Shown piece after piece: positions 1-12,186 of a DNA stretch of 64,000 nucleotides. Where the stretch lies: positions 43,560,158 through 43,624,157 of the forward strand of contig OY829540.1 in the NCBI GenBank assembly GCA_963691705.1, in the 5' to 3' direction. A model generated the notes under the pieces. That model was given only the letters and a program-made list of their open reading frames with translations. It ran no database searches and was not told where the DNA came from. The DNA is from Viola odorata. Taxonomy: Eukaryota > Streptophyta > Magnoliopsida > Malpighiales > Violaceae. A program made the translations under genes and the position numbers. Position 1 is the stretch's first letter; each line of letters opens with the position of its first letter.

Positions 1-209
1 TTTCAAATAAATTTAAACTTTTAGTTTTCTCTATTAAATATATTTAACTAACTATTTATTTTAATGCAATCTATGATGTAAATTATAGATTTTAAAATTT
101 TATAGAGATAAAATTCAAGAATTTGAAAAGTTGTTAACTCACTATAAGTATTTATAAATCTCTATTTGTATTTACAAATTATAAATTGTTGTTTATAGAT
201 GTTAACAAT
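1..209. other. AT-rich flank, no gene seen
   Basis: AT-rich plant intergenic DNA without a supported ORF, RNA gene or clear transposon terminus. Confidence 0.5.
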
Positions 210-340
210 TACTCCCTCTGCACCACTTTAATTGACTTTCTAAAACAGTAACATTCAGTAAAGTAAATATTAAAAAGTCAAGTAAAGTGTATAGTAACAT
301 TCCGTAGAAAAATGACAATTATTAAGGTCCGGATGGAGTA
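210..340. mobile_element. Stowaway-like MITE (131 bp)
   Basis: Imperfect terminal inverted repeats start CTCCCTCTGCACCA on the left and CTCCATCCGGACC on the right (reverse complement). A TA dinucleotide flanks both ends (210-211 and 339-340). The CTCC-type termini and TA target are typical of plant Tc1/Mariner-derived Stowaway MITEs. There is no coding capacity. Confidence 0.65.
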
Positions 341-1049
341 TTTCTACAAATCAAGGTTGTTTAAGTCCATTCCTTATTTGGTTAAACTTTTCAATAACTT
401 ATTTTATTTATTTATTTCATTGTTATTTAAGGGCCTAACCGTCTAAGGGAGTAAGGCTAGTTGTTTAAAAAAACATTATGTAAAATAAAACGAATTATTC
501 ATTTTGTAATTTTAAAGATCCTCGCTTTTTTTATAAGCTGAAATTATAAATGGAATAGCCACAGAAAAAGTGTGCTAACCTAAAAGCTTGAAGAATCTCC
601 TAAGAAGATTAAATTTGTAATCTTAGTACCAACCGGTGAACGGCGAATTTGACGGCATGGTTTTTGTGCATTGTGTTCTGTTTTGTTTTGTTTATTGCAA
701 TCAATAAGGTAGTGGCTGAACCAATTAGGTACAAATTAGTTGGTAAGAATTTTTTCTAATTTAACTAAATTTTGAGTTCGAATTTTAAAAATACTCCAAA
801 TGTGGCCTACCGTAGATCGATCAACTTGATTCTTGCTGGGATATTTTAAAAAACATGATGCTCCCGTTTTGCTAAACCTGCCCCAAAAGGGAGCATCCTG
901 TTGGGCCCAAAAGGTAAAGATAGGTTGAGTTCTTTTCCTGTGGGTCGGGGTAGGTTTAGAAAAACCGGTTGAGTTTTTAATATTTTAAAAAAATTGATGC
1001 CACGCCCACGTCAACAAAATCAGACATGACAAGTTGACCTAACCTGACT
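341..1049. other. Intergenic, no gene seen
   Basis: AT-rich sequence with short pyrimidine and purine runs. I see no ORF of coding character, no RNA gene and no recognisable transposon end. Confidence 0.4.
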
Positions 1050-1930
1050 GATTGGGTAATTTGATTCTTGGCTTAGGGTTAAATTGTCTTAATTTCGTGA
1101 GTATAGGGTCCCAATTAAGCCGAAAATGAATAAAATAGTTAAGTTAATATGATCATTCGGGTGTAAAGTTCGTACAAAAATTCACATATATGTGATGAAT
1201 CGTTAGTATTTTTAATTTAAAAAATGGTTAATGTGGCATGCAGACCTAGCAGATCGGGCAACTTGGTTCCTACCACAAAGTTAAATTTTCTTGATTTCGT
1301 GAGTATATAGTCCCAATTAAACTGAAAATGAATAAAGGGGTCATGTTAATATGATTGTTCTAGTGCATGGTTCATATAAAACCCATATATGTGATGAATC
1401 GTTAGTGTTTTCAATTAAACAAAATGGTAGACTAAAGATACACATTGGCAATTCAATCCTTAGTTTTCTTACTTTTTCTTTTAATAAAAATAATTTAATT
1501 GAAGAGTCGTCAGTTTATTGATTACCATGATGGAGAACATTGATACTTGAAGAGGTGATACATACTTTTATATAGGAAATAAATAAGGAAAATTGCGCAA
1601 TTCGGTTCCTGCTCGAGGGTCAAATTGTCTTAATTTCGTGAGTATAGAGTCTCAATTTAATAAAAAATGAGTAAAGAGGTCAAGTTAATATGATTATTCA
1701 AGTGGAGAGTTCATACATAACAGAAACTCATATATATGTAATGATTCGTTAATATTTTCCATTAAACAAAATGGATGACTAAAGATTATTAAATACCTAT
1801 TGGCAACTCAATTGTTAGTTTTGTTGCCTTTTCTTTGAACAAAGAGTTTATTTGAAGAGTCGTTATTTTATTCATTAACATGATGGAGAATTGATACTTG
1901 AAGAGGTGATACATTTTTTTTATATATAAA
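1050..1930. repeat. Three degenerate tandem copies of a 200-340 bp unit
   Basis: The phrase TTAATTTCGTGAGTATA (second copy TTGATTTCGTGAGTATA) recurs near 1089, 1291 and 1630. Each copy is followed by the same order of motifs: a 'CCCAATTAA' block, 'AATGAATAAA', 'GTTAATATGAT', 'ATATATGTGATGAATCGTTAGT', then in copies 2 and 3 'TTGAAGAGTCGT' and 'ACTTGAAGAGGTGATACAT'. Spacing is about 201 and 340 bp, so copy 1 is shorter. A further partial match (GTGATATATTCTTTTACG...) appears at 2127-2160. Origin unknown; it could be an old satellite or an LTR remnant. Confidence 0.6.
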
Positions 1931-2195
1931 CCTAGTATCTAGGTCCTTTTTTAGGCCCGATTAATCTGAATTTCACTGTAGGAGGCACCCTCCAAATCCT
2001 TATTCGGGCTCATTTGGGCTGAAATGTAAGTGTTATTGTAGGGTTTTAAAGCAGCTGCACCAAGACAGGGACCCAAGAATTTGGGGTCAGTCAAGTCTTC
2101 TTCAACCAACTCGATTGCACCTAAAGTGATATATTCTTTTACGTAGGAAATAAAAAAGAGTTACACCTAAAAAATAAATAAATAATAGAAAATGG
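1931..2195. other. Spacer left of element A
   Basis: A GC-richer patch (1940-2115) interrupts the tandem-repeat sequence, which seems to resume at 2120-2160. The patch may be a small insertion, but I could not define its ends. No gene is seen. Confidence 0.35.
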
Positions 2196-3169
2196 TGTTG
2201 TACGAGGAGAAATTATAAACCAACTACAAATAGCCACGTGGAATTATCTATAACATTTAAATTGGCCATCCACAAATTGCCATGTGTTATATTTATTTTT
2301 CATAATTTATTTAGTGACCAATCAAGATTTTCCATGTGTCATTAAATAAATAAAGTCCTCCTAAATAATTTTAATTGTTTAATTTATTAATTTATTAATG
2401 GCAACCAATTAGAATTTGCCATGTATTAGTTGTAATTAAATTAATTAAAATATCTGAATGGAAGAAGTAATTGCTATGGGATTGCATAATTAATTGAAAT
2501 TAATTGATTATGTTAAGTATCCCTTACATAAATGGTCAAATAAACCATTAAGGAAAAGATCTCCACCAAATATCTTGGCATATCGGATAATTACTGTCAA
2601 ATATTTTTATGACATCATTAGTCCAATCAGAAGAAGACACGTGGACTAAATCAGCAGTGGCCAATCATATTACGCCATTTGTCCACATAAAATCTTCCAT
2701 ATATGATCTCCCTAGCACTATAAATAGGGAGCCTCATTCATTCATTCGGACAACTTGCAAAAAGCCAATTCAACCTGAAGTTCTGTTAGAGAAAGCTCTC
2801 AAGCACTGAAGAACTTTAAGAACAGTAAGTGAAGAACAATACAAGATCATCTAACGCTCAAAGAAGATTAAAGCTCCAAACCATCCTAGATCTCGGAGAC
2901 TGAAGATATTCCTTCCAAAAGGCATTTGCATCATCATCGTTCTTCAAGCAGGTCAAGAACAACAAAACTATCGAGCAACTAAAGAAGATTCAACCTCCAA
3001 ACAAGCATAGATCTTAGAGATTGAAGAAACACCTTCTACAAATTGTTCGAGCCATCCACATACTTCTCGAAGATAGAATCAGAAGACACCTTTCTTTTGT
3101 AAAGAAATTATACAAAGTTTGTAATCACTTTCTCATCTTTAATTATTAAATGCGAAATTTGTGTGTACA
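2196..3169 (+). repeat. Element A 5' LTR
   Basis: Its stretch from about 2330 on matches 59324-60180. It carries the TATA box TATAAATA at 2719-2726 and ends in GTGTACA at 3169. The sequence after it (TAGCACGCCCAGTAGGACC, 3176-3194) resembles the 'GGCACGCCCAGTGGGAC' segment that follows the 5' LTR in many plant gypsy elements. That places the LTR end and the primer binding site. Confidence 0.7.
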
Positions 3170-3237
3170 AATTTCTAGCACGCCCAGTAGGACCATCTCT
3201 GCCTCTCATCTCTATCTTCAACAACTATTAAGAACAG

Positions 3238-4735
3238 ATGACAACTGAGAAGAACATGACCCTTGCTCTCGAAGAGGAGAACTCCATAACTGGCATTGAG
3301 AGTTCATCAAGTCCTCCAATGAGAGTGAAAAGTTCCGTTGTAGTCTATGAATCGACTAAACCCCTTCAAGAAGAAGATCCCTCAAATGAAGATTCTCTTG
3401 AATTAAATCCAAAATATGAAGAACTGTGTGTGAAGGAGCAAGGAACTGAAGTGGCTTTTGAAGCCTTTCTATTTCTTGAAATCACTTTTGATGGACCAAT
3501 GACTCTAAGTCGCGCCAAGACGGTTCGCTGACAAACTGAGCAACAATCTGCCATTGCTAAAATATTGGAGAAGACTCGAATTGAGCCCCTCACCATACCA
3601 ACTCACTCTATCGGGTTGCTTGGAGAGCCATCTGGAAAATACGACTTCCAAGTCTTTTATGACTGCAAACCAAGCTACTATGATCTAGTCCCAACTGAAA
3701 ATTTGGGATGGGGAGACGAATTCATTAATGATGACAAAGAAGGTTCCCCAAAAGAAATTCTATTATTGTCAATCTCATCATCACCACCAGAGACTATGTC
3801 GGTTATGATGACTGGAACAATATTAGTTGAACAACAAATGACAAGCATGACAAAAATGATTGAAGATCTTACAACTTTGATCAAGGAGAAGGACAATTTT
3901 ATTTATGATATGATGAAAAAGATTAATAGTCTGACTCTAAAGAAGCATACCTTAGCTGATCCATCTCCAAATGGACACAAAGAAAAGTATTCTAAAGATT
4001 CAGGTTCATCCAAAGATGAAGGGAAGAAAACTATACCTCCAAGCCAGTTGAAAGAGTTAATCAAAGAAGCCATTAAGGAGCAACCTGAGATCACAATGCA
4101 ACCATCATACACGTACTCGAAAACCATATACTCAGAAGATTGATTTGTTGAGGATGCCTTACAACTAACAACCTCGAAAGTTTCAACAGTTTGATGGGAA
4201 ATGGAATCCAAGACAATATGTTGCACACTTTGTGGAGACTTGCAACAATACTGGAACATATGACGACCACATGGTGAAGAAGTTTGTGCGTTCTCTAAAA
4301 GGGAATGCTTTTGATTGGTATACTGATTTGGATTCTAGCACCATTGATAGTTGGGAACAGTTGGAGAAAGAGCTCCTAAATAACTTTTATAGCACGCATT
4401 GCGTAGTCAGCATGATTGAACTTGCAAGCTCAAAGCAATGGAAAGATAAAGCTGTCATTGATTATATCTATAGATGGAGGAATTTGAGCTTGAACAGTAA
4501 AGATCGCCTCTTTGAGGCTTCGACACTCGACATGTGCATTCAAGGTATGCATTGGGGGTTGCGCTACATCCTTCGAGGTATCAAGCCAAAAACCTTTGAA
4601 GATTTAGCTACTCGAGCCCATGATATGGAACTTAGCATTAATGTTGCTGGAAGTCTAGCTTTGCCTATGCAAGAGCCAAAGAACAAGGATAAGAAGGATG
4701 CCCAGAAAGGGGGCAAGCCAACATCAAAGATATAG
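3238..4735 (+). pseudogene. gag: Element A gag remnant
   Basis: Gag polyprotein region, normally forming the virus-like particle. It opens at ATG 3238 (MTTEKNMTLALEEE). An in-frame TGA at 3529 is followed by more sequence in the same frame to the TGA at 4141. A frameshift then moves the frame, with a TAA at 4166, and the conserved retrotransposon gag domain follows (about 4193-4640; [20 protein letters not shown] ... [20 protein letters not shown] ... [12 protein letters not shown]). This domain is the standard plant gypsy gag core. Broken by at least two stops and one frameshift, so non-functional. Confidence 0.8.
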
Positions 4736-4844
4736 AATAAGTAATTCATGGTCGTCAATTCTTCTATGGTTAAATTCTCAAACTCGTCTAAGAAACCAGA
4801 AGATGATTTAATCTTCTCAAGATAATGGAAGACGAAGATCTTCT

Positions 4845-6130
4845 TTGAAGGAAAGGCAAGGAAAAGAGTATCCTTTTGCCGACTCTGACGTATCACGAAT
4901 GCTCGATGATTTTCTTGTGGCCAATCTCATCGAGCTTCCAAAATTGAAGCGACTAGAAGAGGAAAACAAGGTGGATGATCCAAACTATTGCAAATATCAT
5001 TGTCTAATCAGTCATCCAATAGAAAAGTACTTTGTGTTAAAGGATAAGATAATGAGGCTCCACGAGAATGGCAAGATCATGTTTGAGGGGAGGCTGCGAC
5101 AACAAATATAGCATCTTTCACTAATATTTCTTGTACTTTGCAATTTGGGTCGTTCGATCCAATTGAAGTGTTCATATCGCCAAGAGAGATGTCAATAGAT
5201 GTGAAGAGACAAGAAATGGATTGTGATAATGGCAAAGGATGGACTCTCATCAGCCATAAAAGGGACAGAAAGAAGCGTCATCCTGCTTTTAAATAGATTC
5301 CCAAGCGAGTCAAGATGATAGAAAAACAAGCAAGAAAATCTAAGCAATCAAGATTCCTAAACGCATTGAACACATTTATGAAGGCTCGCTCTCTCATAAT
5401 CTAAGGAGGCCTATTACGTTGGAAGAATTCATGCCAAAATACTTCCTACAAGAAAATGTCTTTACTTGCCATAAAATTGATTTCAATGAGGAAAATGAGG
5501 ACAAGGAAGACGAAGGTATCAATGAGAAAATATCTCAACGTACACTTACAACTGAGATCGTATTCTCTTATGAGGACCTTTTGTTGGGGACGATACTCTT
5601 CATATAAGGATTTATGCGCGAGAAAAAAATAAATCAGATCCTTGTTGATGATGGCTCGACTGTCAACATCTTACCACTTAAAGTCATGAATGAGCTTGGA
5701 GTCTCCATGGGCGAAATCTCTCAAAGTAACTTGATGATTCAAGGTTTCAACAAAGAAGGACAAAGAGCCATTGGAAAAATTGCACTTACCTTACACATGG
5801 AAGATTGGGAATCAAGGTGCTCTCTTCCACATCATTGACTCTAAAACAAGTTATAACATGCTTATAAGGAGGCCATGGATACATGAAAATGGCATCGTCC
5901 CATCATCTCTACATCAATGTCTCAAATATAGGTGCAAGGGTCAAGTAAAGAAGCTCATTGCGGATTCTAGCCCATTCATAATCGCTAAGTCTTATTTTAC
6001 TGATGCAAAATTTTACTTCGAGATGACCATAAAAGAGATACCAAATGATCTTCCAAAGGAAGAAGAGGTTACAAAGTACCAAATACTCACCTCAACTAAG
6101 ACTAACCAGGATAAAAAAAGGAAGTAAAGA
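4845..6130 (+). pseudogene. Element A gag C-terminus and aspartic protease remnant
   Basis: A zinc-knuckle-like segment (YCKYHCLISHPIEKYFVLKDKI, about 4985-5050, split here only by description) is followed by a retropepsin-type protease. The protease active site reads VDDGSTVNIL (5644-5673). Downstream are the conserved LIRRPWIHENGIVPSSLHQC block (about 5860-5920) and the end of the domain. A frameshift near 5800 separates the active-site half from the LIRRPW half, and several stops lie between the zinc-knuckle part and the protease. The enzyme would cleave the Gag-Pol polyprotein; this copy cannot. Confidence 0.75.
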
Positions 6131-6138
6131 AGTCTTGG

Positions 6139-6690
6139 ATGATTCGTCGCAGTCCTAATGTGGTTCAGAAGGAAAGCTCATTTCTAAATGACAAAGAGGT
6201 TGTCACTAAGAGTTTAAAGAACTTAACCCTCCCCATCACTAGCTTCATATCGCAAAGGATAATGACACCTCCACTTAAAGGTTTTGTGAGAGGGTCTCAA
6301 AATACTACTAGTGATCTTCCAAACACTAGGGAAAATGGGTTTGATCCGAATGCTTACAAGCTTTTGGCGATGGCAGGATACGATAGAGAAGGCGTGGCTA
6401 CCATGATGAAAAAAGCATCCAAAGTGTCTGAAAAGAATAAGAAGGTATGAAGGGAAAAGAAAGTTCAAAGTGATGCTCCAAGACTTGGTCTTAGCTATTG
6501 CCCCCATGACACTTAAGATTCATTGAGAGTCTTCACAACATATAACAGTAGAAGATATGAACAATGATCAAAATAACTAGACAACACCCAAACAAACTTC
6601 TGCTTTCGATAGATTGGGTAGCCCCTCATCTCATGTTTCAATCTTCTACCGACTTGGAACTCCCAACAACAGTGTCATGAAGCCTTTGCG
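6139..6690 (+). pseudogene. Element A protease-RT linker remnant, cut at 6687-6690
   Basis: A 103-codon open stretch (6139-6450; contains FDPNAYKLLAMAGYDREG) is followed by in-frame remnants AFDRLGSPSSHVSIFYRLGTP at about 6601-6663. 'FDRLG' repeats are typical of the segment before the reverse transcriptase in this gypsy group. Coding similarity stops at about 6687, where sequence matching the LTR of element E begins. The RT itself is absent. Confidence 0.65.
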
Positions 6691-7062
6691 TACCTTGATC
6701 CTATAGCAACTCTATGGATTGAAGATGAATATCTCTGCGTCAATGATTGCATGTCTTGTCTCATAGCCATCAGTCTCTACTAGAAAATCCTCCCATACTA
6801 GATCTCTACTCCCGAATCAATCTTCTTAATCAAGAATCTCATTCTTGGCCAAGATAGTGCATGCTCCATTTACTTTTCAGTTTTAGTTCTATCACAAACA
6901 CCCACATTTCACCAAAGTGTTATTTGGTCATCATAACTTCAAACAAAGAATCGTACCATTGCTCTCTGTGGATCGATCCTCTTACTGCTATTTACAAGCA
7001 ATTTATTCTTAGTAGCGAGTTGTAACTCTTATATTTATTTTTGACGGGTTCGACGCCCATCA
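6687..7062 (+). repeat. Element E 5' LTR, truncated (last 376 bp)
   Basis: Collinear and gap-free with 13274-13649, ending ACGGGTTCGACGCCCATCA. About 1,090 bp of its upstream part are missing; it abuts coding sequence of element A. Confidence 0.8.
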
Positions 7063-7084
7063 AATTTTGGCGTCGTTGCCGGGG
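7063..7084 (+). promoter_or_regulatory. Element E primer binding site
   Basis: TTTTGGCGTCGTTGCCGGGG directly follows the LTR end. This is the well-known Athila-type primer site ('TGGCGCCGTTGCCGGGGA', tRNA-Asp type) with one change. Confidence 0.75.
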
Positions 7085-7165
7085 AGCAAACAGATACTGA
7101 TCTTTGTGTTTAATTATTTTGTGATAGGTCAACAAGCCGATCAGAGAAGAACAAATATCGAATCC

Positions 7166-9085
7166 ATGGAGTTACCAATCGAGCGGACTCTAAGGGAGCT
7201 GAACCAAAGATCGGAGCAAAAAGTCTATACTTGTCTTAATCTACCACCACTGGATTGCGATTGGGTTATCAAGACCAATGTTATCCACAACTTAAAAAAG
7301 TTTCATGGTCACTCCAACGAGAATCCTTACATCCATTTAAGGGATCTACACTTGGGATGTGACACTCTTAAACCTCAAGATGTTTCCATCGAGAGGGCAA
7401 AACTAAAGGCTTTCCAATGGTCATTGGAAGATTCAGCAAAGAACTGGTTCCACAATTTGCCACACAACACTATACGTACTTGGGCTTAGATGTCAACAGC
7501 CTTTTTGAGCAAATATTGGAATGCAAACAAAGCCGCAACAACCAGAAAGAATCTAGTGTCAGTCGAACATTAAATGAACGAGAGTTATGGAAAGTACTAC
7601 CAGAGGTTCAACGATCTCTAAGATATCTGTCCAACCCATGGAGTGTTGGATCATGCACTAATTCAATACTTCTACGATGGGATGAGCCAGAAGGACAGAG
7701 AGAGAATTGACACAGCCGCTGAAGGATCTCTACAAGACCTGACTCTAACTCGAGCTAAATCATTACTTCAAACAATGGCTGAAAATTGTCATAACAATAG
7801 CTCAGCAGAGCGTTCTAATCTTATATCTTCTTCAAACTCAAATGATTTAGAACATCAACTTGCCATAATCACTAACTTTATAAAAAATCTTTCTACAGGT
7901 TTACCAAGTCAGGAACGCAACCGAGGCTGGACCCAGCATGAGTCCCGCAATAACCAAAATAATGCATTATTGCAGGTACCTATAGGAAGATCTTCCCTCG
8001 AAGACACCCTGACCAGTCTCAAAGCCAACCAAGTTGCCCAGGCAGACGTGCAAGCAACCTTAGCAACCACTTTGGTGGAAATGCAGAAACACCTCCGCCA
8101 ACTGACAGAGAACCACCATTCTAATTGACAGGAGCCATTGCTCCCTAGTATAGTGGGTAGCCCCATATATAATGTTAGCTCAATCAGTTCAAGGAGTAGC
8201 ATAGATCTACCCCGAAAGAAAGAGACAGTAGCGCATGAAGAAAAGCGAGAGTCTTCAATAAATAAAAATTGGGAGAATGCGTTGGAATCTCTAAGGAGGT
8301 ATAAGTCCAAACCACTAGAGCAGATCAGAAAGGAAGATGACACCTTCCCCACCGAATAGAAGACTCAGGGAGCTGCGGAACAAGAAAAATAGATTGATGA
8401 AGACACTTCTCTATTCGCATCCTCAGAGGAGGAGGAAGAAGAAAAATAATTTATGGATATATTTAAAAAATGTAGATCAGCATGCCTATGATTGATTTGA
8501 TTACAAAAATTCCTTGAAAATTTATGTTCTAACAAGAAGAAACTTGCAGGTGACGAATAGGATATCTTGACCAGAAATGTCTCCTCAATATCTCAGTCAA
8601 AGCTTCTAGAGAAGTGCGCAGACCAGGGAACATTCAACATCCCATGCAAGATAGGCAATAAAAAGATCGAGAAGGCCCTATGTGATTTGGGAGCTAGTAT
8701 AAACGTTCTATCTTTGGAAGAGTACGAGAGGCTAGGTATCAGAACTATGAAGGACACCAAAGTGGTTATCCAGCTCATTGACCGATCCATAATCTATCCT
8801 AAGGGAGTTTTTGAGGATGTTCTTGTTCAAATTGATGATTTTATATACCCTGTTGATTTTTATGTTGTTGATATGAACAGGGATCTATCTACAGGCTCCA
8901 CCGATGTCCTTTTGGGTAGACCTTTCCTGAGGACTACCAGAGCTATGATTGATGTCTATAATGGCTATCTCTCTCTTGAGTATTGTGATCAAATTATTAA
9001 GTTTAATATGTTTGATGTGGTTACACACCCTAGCGAGATGCATAGTTTGAATTATATAGATGCTTATGAATCCCCTTCCGATTGA
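7166..9085 (+). pseudogene. Element E gag-protease, one frame broken only by stops
   Basis: A single frame runs from ATG 7166 (MELPIERTLREL) to the TGA after 9082. The Athila gag core is recognisable (KFHGHSNENPYIHLRDL ... FQWSLEDSAKNWFHNLP ... HGVLDHALIQYFYDG). The protease at 8567-9085 has active site DLGAS (about 8686-8700) and the LLGRPFLRTTRAMIDV block. In-frame stops lie at 7487, 7571, 7619, 8126, 8357, 8390 and further on; I saw no frameshift. Function in the family: particle formation and polyprotein cleavage. Non-functional here. Confidence 0.75.
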
Positions 9086-9296
9086 GTCTACACATTTGAT
9101 GAGACTAACTTACATGACTCTACTCTTGGCAGGAGAAACGAAGAGAAAAAGCTCATTAGAAGCAACAACCTTTAGAAACTGCACCAGACGTTGCACTAAA
9201 GACGTCTCTTAACCATACTAAGGTACCCGTCTTGGTCAAAGGGCACGAAGTCTCTTGGCTAAGAGGAGCGGTTCTCAACACACGCCCCGCGAAAAG

Positions 9297-9305
9297 TATA
9301 AAAGA
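9297..9305 (+). promoter_or_regulatory. Possible internal TATA box for the env-like ORF
   Basis: GTATAAAAG lies about 100 bp upstream of the env-like ATG at 9403. Position and sequence fit a TATA box, but there is no expression evidence. Splicing from the genomic RNA is the usual assumption for Athila env-like ORFs. Confidence 0.3.
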
Positions 9306-9402
9306 AAGACGAGATGAAAAACAAAACCTACTACTTCCACAACCCTCAAACCTTTTCAGCATCCTCTCGCCTCCTACAACTCGAACTTCACTATGATTAG
9401 CA

Positions 9403-11099
9403 ATGGCAGGATCCAACTCATCTTCCTCCACTCCTCCATCTGACCGTCCCCTGACTCCTCTAGAAATAATAGCCCAAGTGACAAGACGCAACCCCGACGG
9501 TTCAGTTACCTAAACACCAATCCCTACTACAGAAACAAAAGTGACCAGAGAAGGCATCCTAGGCCCTCTTCCAGCCCAGCACCCAACGACCGGCGAAGAG
9601 CAGCCAACCATATGGATGCTGATGTCTTAAGAGATTTGTGCAGCCGTGGAGAGACGTATTGCCAACAATATGGACTTCCCACAACCTTTCTTGACTAGGG
9701 CAGCATCAGTCTTGGACAATACTCTCATTCGAGCGTCCAACGCTCCAGTTCCTATAATCACCTCCACTAAAACAACCGCCGTAAATAATTAAATCCCACT
9801 GCCAGCTGGAGCCTTTTACGAAATCTAGCTTAGGTAACATTCCACCCCTTCCTTACGCCTCCCAATATGGGGGGTGGCTAGAATTCGATACAGATCATTT
9901 CGGTTACAGACTTGCTTATTGTTTGAACAACTGTTCAATCGGACCCTGCCTTATCATGGATGATGACTTAACGTATCGCTTAGGACTTTATGCTAGGGTA
10001 AGGATGATGGTTGAGAAAATTGGGTGGGGACTACTTTTCTTACCCGCACAATCTATATACTATGAATTGTGTTTGGAGTTTAATGCCAACTTTTGGTTTA
10101 ATATGCATGCCCTACATTTGAAATTCAAGAACTGACCTAACATTCGTGCAGGAAATGTGGTAGAATTTAGATTGTGTGGTGTTTGACATCATTTGAGCCT
10201 GCACGATTTCAATGTACTCCTAGGATTTTTGCACAACTACAAGGACCAGCCCAGCTGGTATCCTAGCACTTTTTATGAGATTCCTGATGGCTGGGATGCA
10301 ACTGCAGTCTATAGGACTTTAACCAATGATCCCACAATTATTTTTACCGCCTCGTCCAAAGCTTCCAAGCTTTGTGATCCAGCCCTCAGGATCCTCCACA
10401 GAATCCTCGCCGTCAACCTTTTCGGCAAGACCAAGAAAATAAGAACCCTGTCCAGAGATGAACTTTTCATTCTCTAGTGCCTACACAATGGTGTCAAGGT
10501 TAGTCCTGACTACTGGATAGCCAGAGAAGTTCGCCATTCTGCCTTCAAACAAGGCATGATCTTGGGATACATTTTAACCACCTTTGCCTATAAAACCGGA
10601 AAAATAAATACGGCTATAAAAATGAATGAATGCCCCACAAAAAAGGGTACTTGATCTAACTGCCCTTGACCGAATGGGATTCTTCCGTTTGGAACGAGGA
10701 GTTATTTGTTATAATGCATGAGTCATGCCAAAAGAGTATAGGACTTTTGACAATTCAAAAGAACCCATTCGACTGGCACCTCTGAAGATCAGTCCAGGGG
10801 ATCATGAAGAAAAGAGATTGGTGGCCAAAAAAACAACCCTGGAAGAAGACCCAACTCTTCCCAAGGATACAATAGCTACCCTTCTGACAGAGCAGAGGAA
10901 AACAAACTCCCTCCTGCAGGCCATTAAGGGCTCTCAGGACCAATCTTTCATCACGAGCAAGAACCTCTTCGACTCCCTGCTCAATCTGCATAAAAAGTTC
11001 GACGAGGAACACGCCCCAGTCCTTCCTATGCCGTCTGGACCTGCCCCGCAAAGACCACCCTTTCACGTCCAAACATTTTTAGACTTAGAGTTTGATTAA
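9403..11099 (+). pseudogene. Element E env-like third ORF (Athila ORF), broken
   Basis: Athila elements carry an ORF between pol and the 3' LTR, often called env-like. Here ATG 9403 opens a Ser/Thr/Pro-rich N-terminus (MAGSNSSSSTPPSDRPLTPL) that stops at 9511. The conserved core follows in another frame at 9923-10477 (LTYRLGLYARVRMMVEKIGW ... LSLHDFNVLLGF ... IPDGWDATAVYRTLTNDP). The C-terminus is in a third frame at 10725-11099, with a possible coiled coil near LTEQRKTNSLLQAIKGSQ. At least two frameshifts and several stops. I see no clear signal peptide or membrane segment in the surviving parts, so an envelope role is not supported by this copy. Confidence 0.6.
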
Positions 11100-12159
11100 A
11101 TGCCCCCAAGTCGCATCTTTCTTTTCCCTATTTTGTATATATCAGTTTTCCTTTTTATTTTTAGTGTTATTGCATGACCGTCTGTCCTACCCTTTACACA
11201 TTGAGGACAATGTGTCCGATAAGTGTGGTGGGGAGACAACTTGCTTGTTTTGAGTGTTTTAATTATTTCTGCATGATTTTTAGTAATTTTTAGGACCTTT
11301 AGAATTTTTCTGCATGGTTTTCCTTTTGATTTTTGTGTGTTTTTAGACAAATTGCATGTTTTGCATGTTTTCAAGAATCAGAACCCAACCTGTCCTTAAA
11401 CATTCTGTCCACCCACTTAGGGAGTAAAAATGCTTTATTTTATGACTCCATACCATATTACTAGGGCAAGTAATTGGGTTAACATTTTCAATACCTGTAA
11501 GAGTACGATTCCTGGTACTCTTTAAACATCCCTTATGTACACAGATCTATGACCCAAGTGCCTAGTAACAAAATCTACAAGAGAACCATGCATAACTGTT
11601 TTGTCCTACCTTGTGCACCTTTATGCATAGAACCGTCATACACAAATTTTAAAAGATGATCCATTAAACAAAAATAAACGCTTTAGTATTCCCGCCTCAC
11701 TAAGCAGGAGTATCTAGAGAGCTAAGAATTTTACCTCAGCATATAAAAGGAAAAAACATTTTGTCCTGGTGCCCCGCCTCATCAAGTAGGAACATCCAGG
11801 AAACTACATCAAGAAATGCTGGTAAATTGCTATGCTAAAAAACAATGGTAAAATATGAGAGCAGTTCACGTGAGGAAGGGAAACATAGGAAGACCGAACA
11901 GTTTTGTCATGATTCAATTGTGAAATTTTATCACGAAGTACCTAAGTTATGGCTATATATATACAGGATATTTGGGGTATTGGTTAGGCCTTAGTAATAC
12001 GGCTTTGGAGTCATGGAATAAATTGTTTAAGCATCCTACGTGATTGGATGAATGATTGATAACGGGTGTTCTCTAATTCTTATCTTTTTATGTGTGCTTT
12101 TGTTTTGTTTTAGAGTCAGTATACTTGGGGGCAAGCATCAGCATAAGTGTGTGTGTGTG
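11100..12159 (+). other. Element E 3' untranslated region
   Basis: Non-coding DNA between the env-like ORF and the polypurine tract, as usual in Athila elements. It holds a short internal duplication ('CCCGCCTCACTAAGCAGGAG' near 11690 and a similar 'CCCGCCTCATCAAGTAGGAA' near 11773). No gene seen. Confidence 0.55.
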
Positions 12160-12186
12160 TGGTGGGGTGGGGGTAGGGGGGGAGGT
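12160..12186 (+). promoter_or_regulatory. Element E polypurine tract
   Basis: A G-rich purine run (GGTGGGGTGGGGGTAGGGGG then GGAGG) ends directly before the TGATTAAGCC start of the 3' LTR. This is the plus-strand priming site in LTR retrotransposons. A short GT run precedes it. Confidence 0.7.

Noticed and set aside
2609..2809. 66-codon ORF near the element A promoter
   Set aside because: Within the LTR, spans the TATA box, broken in the 3' LTR copy.
9403..11099. A true viral envelope gene in element E
   Set aside because: The surviving parts show the Athila third-ORF domain without signal peptide or membrane anchor; an envelope function is not supported.
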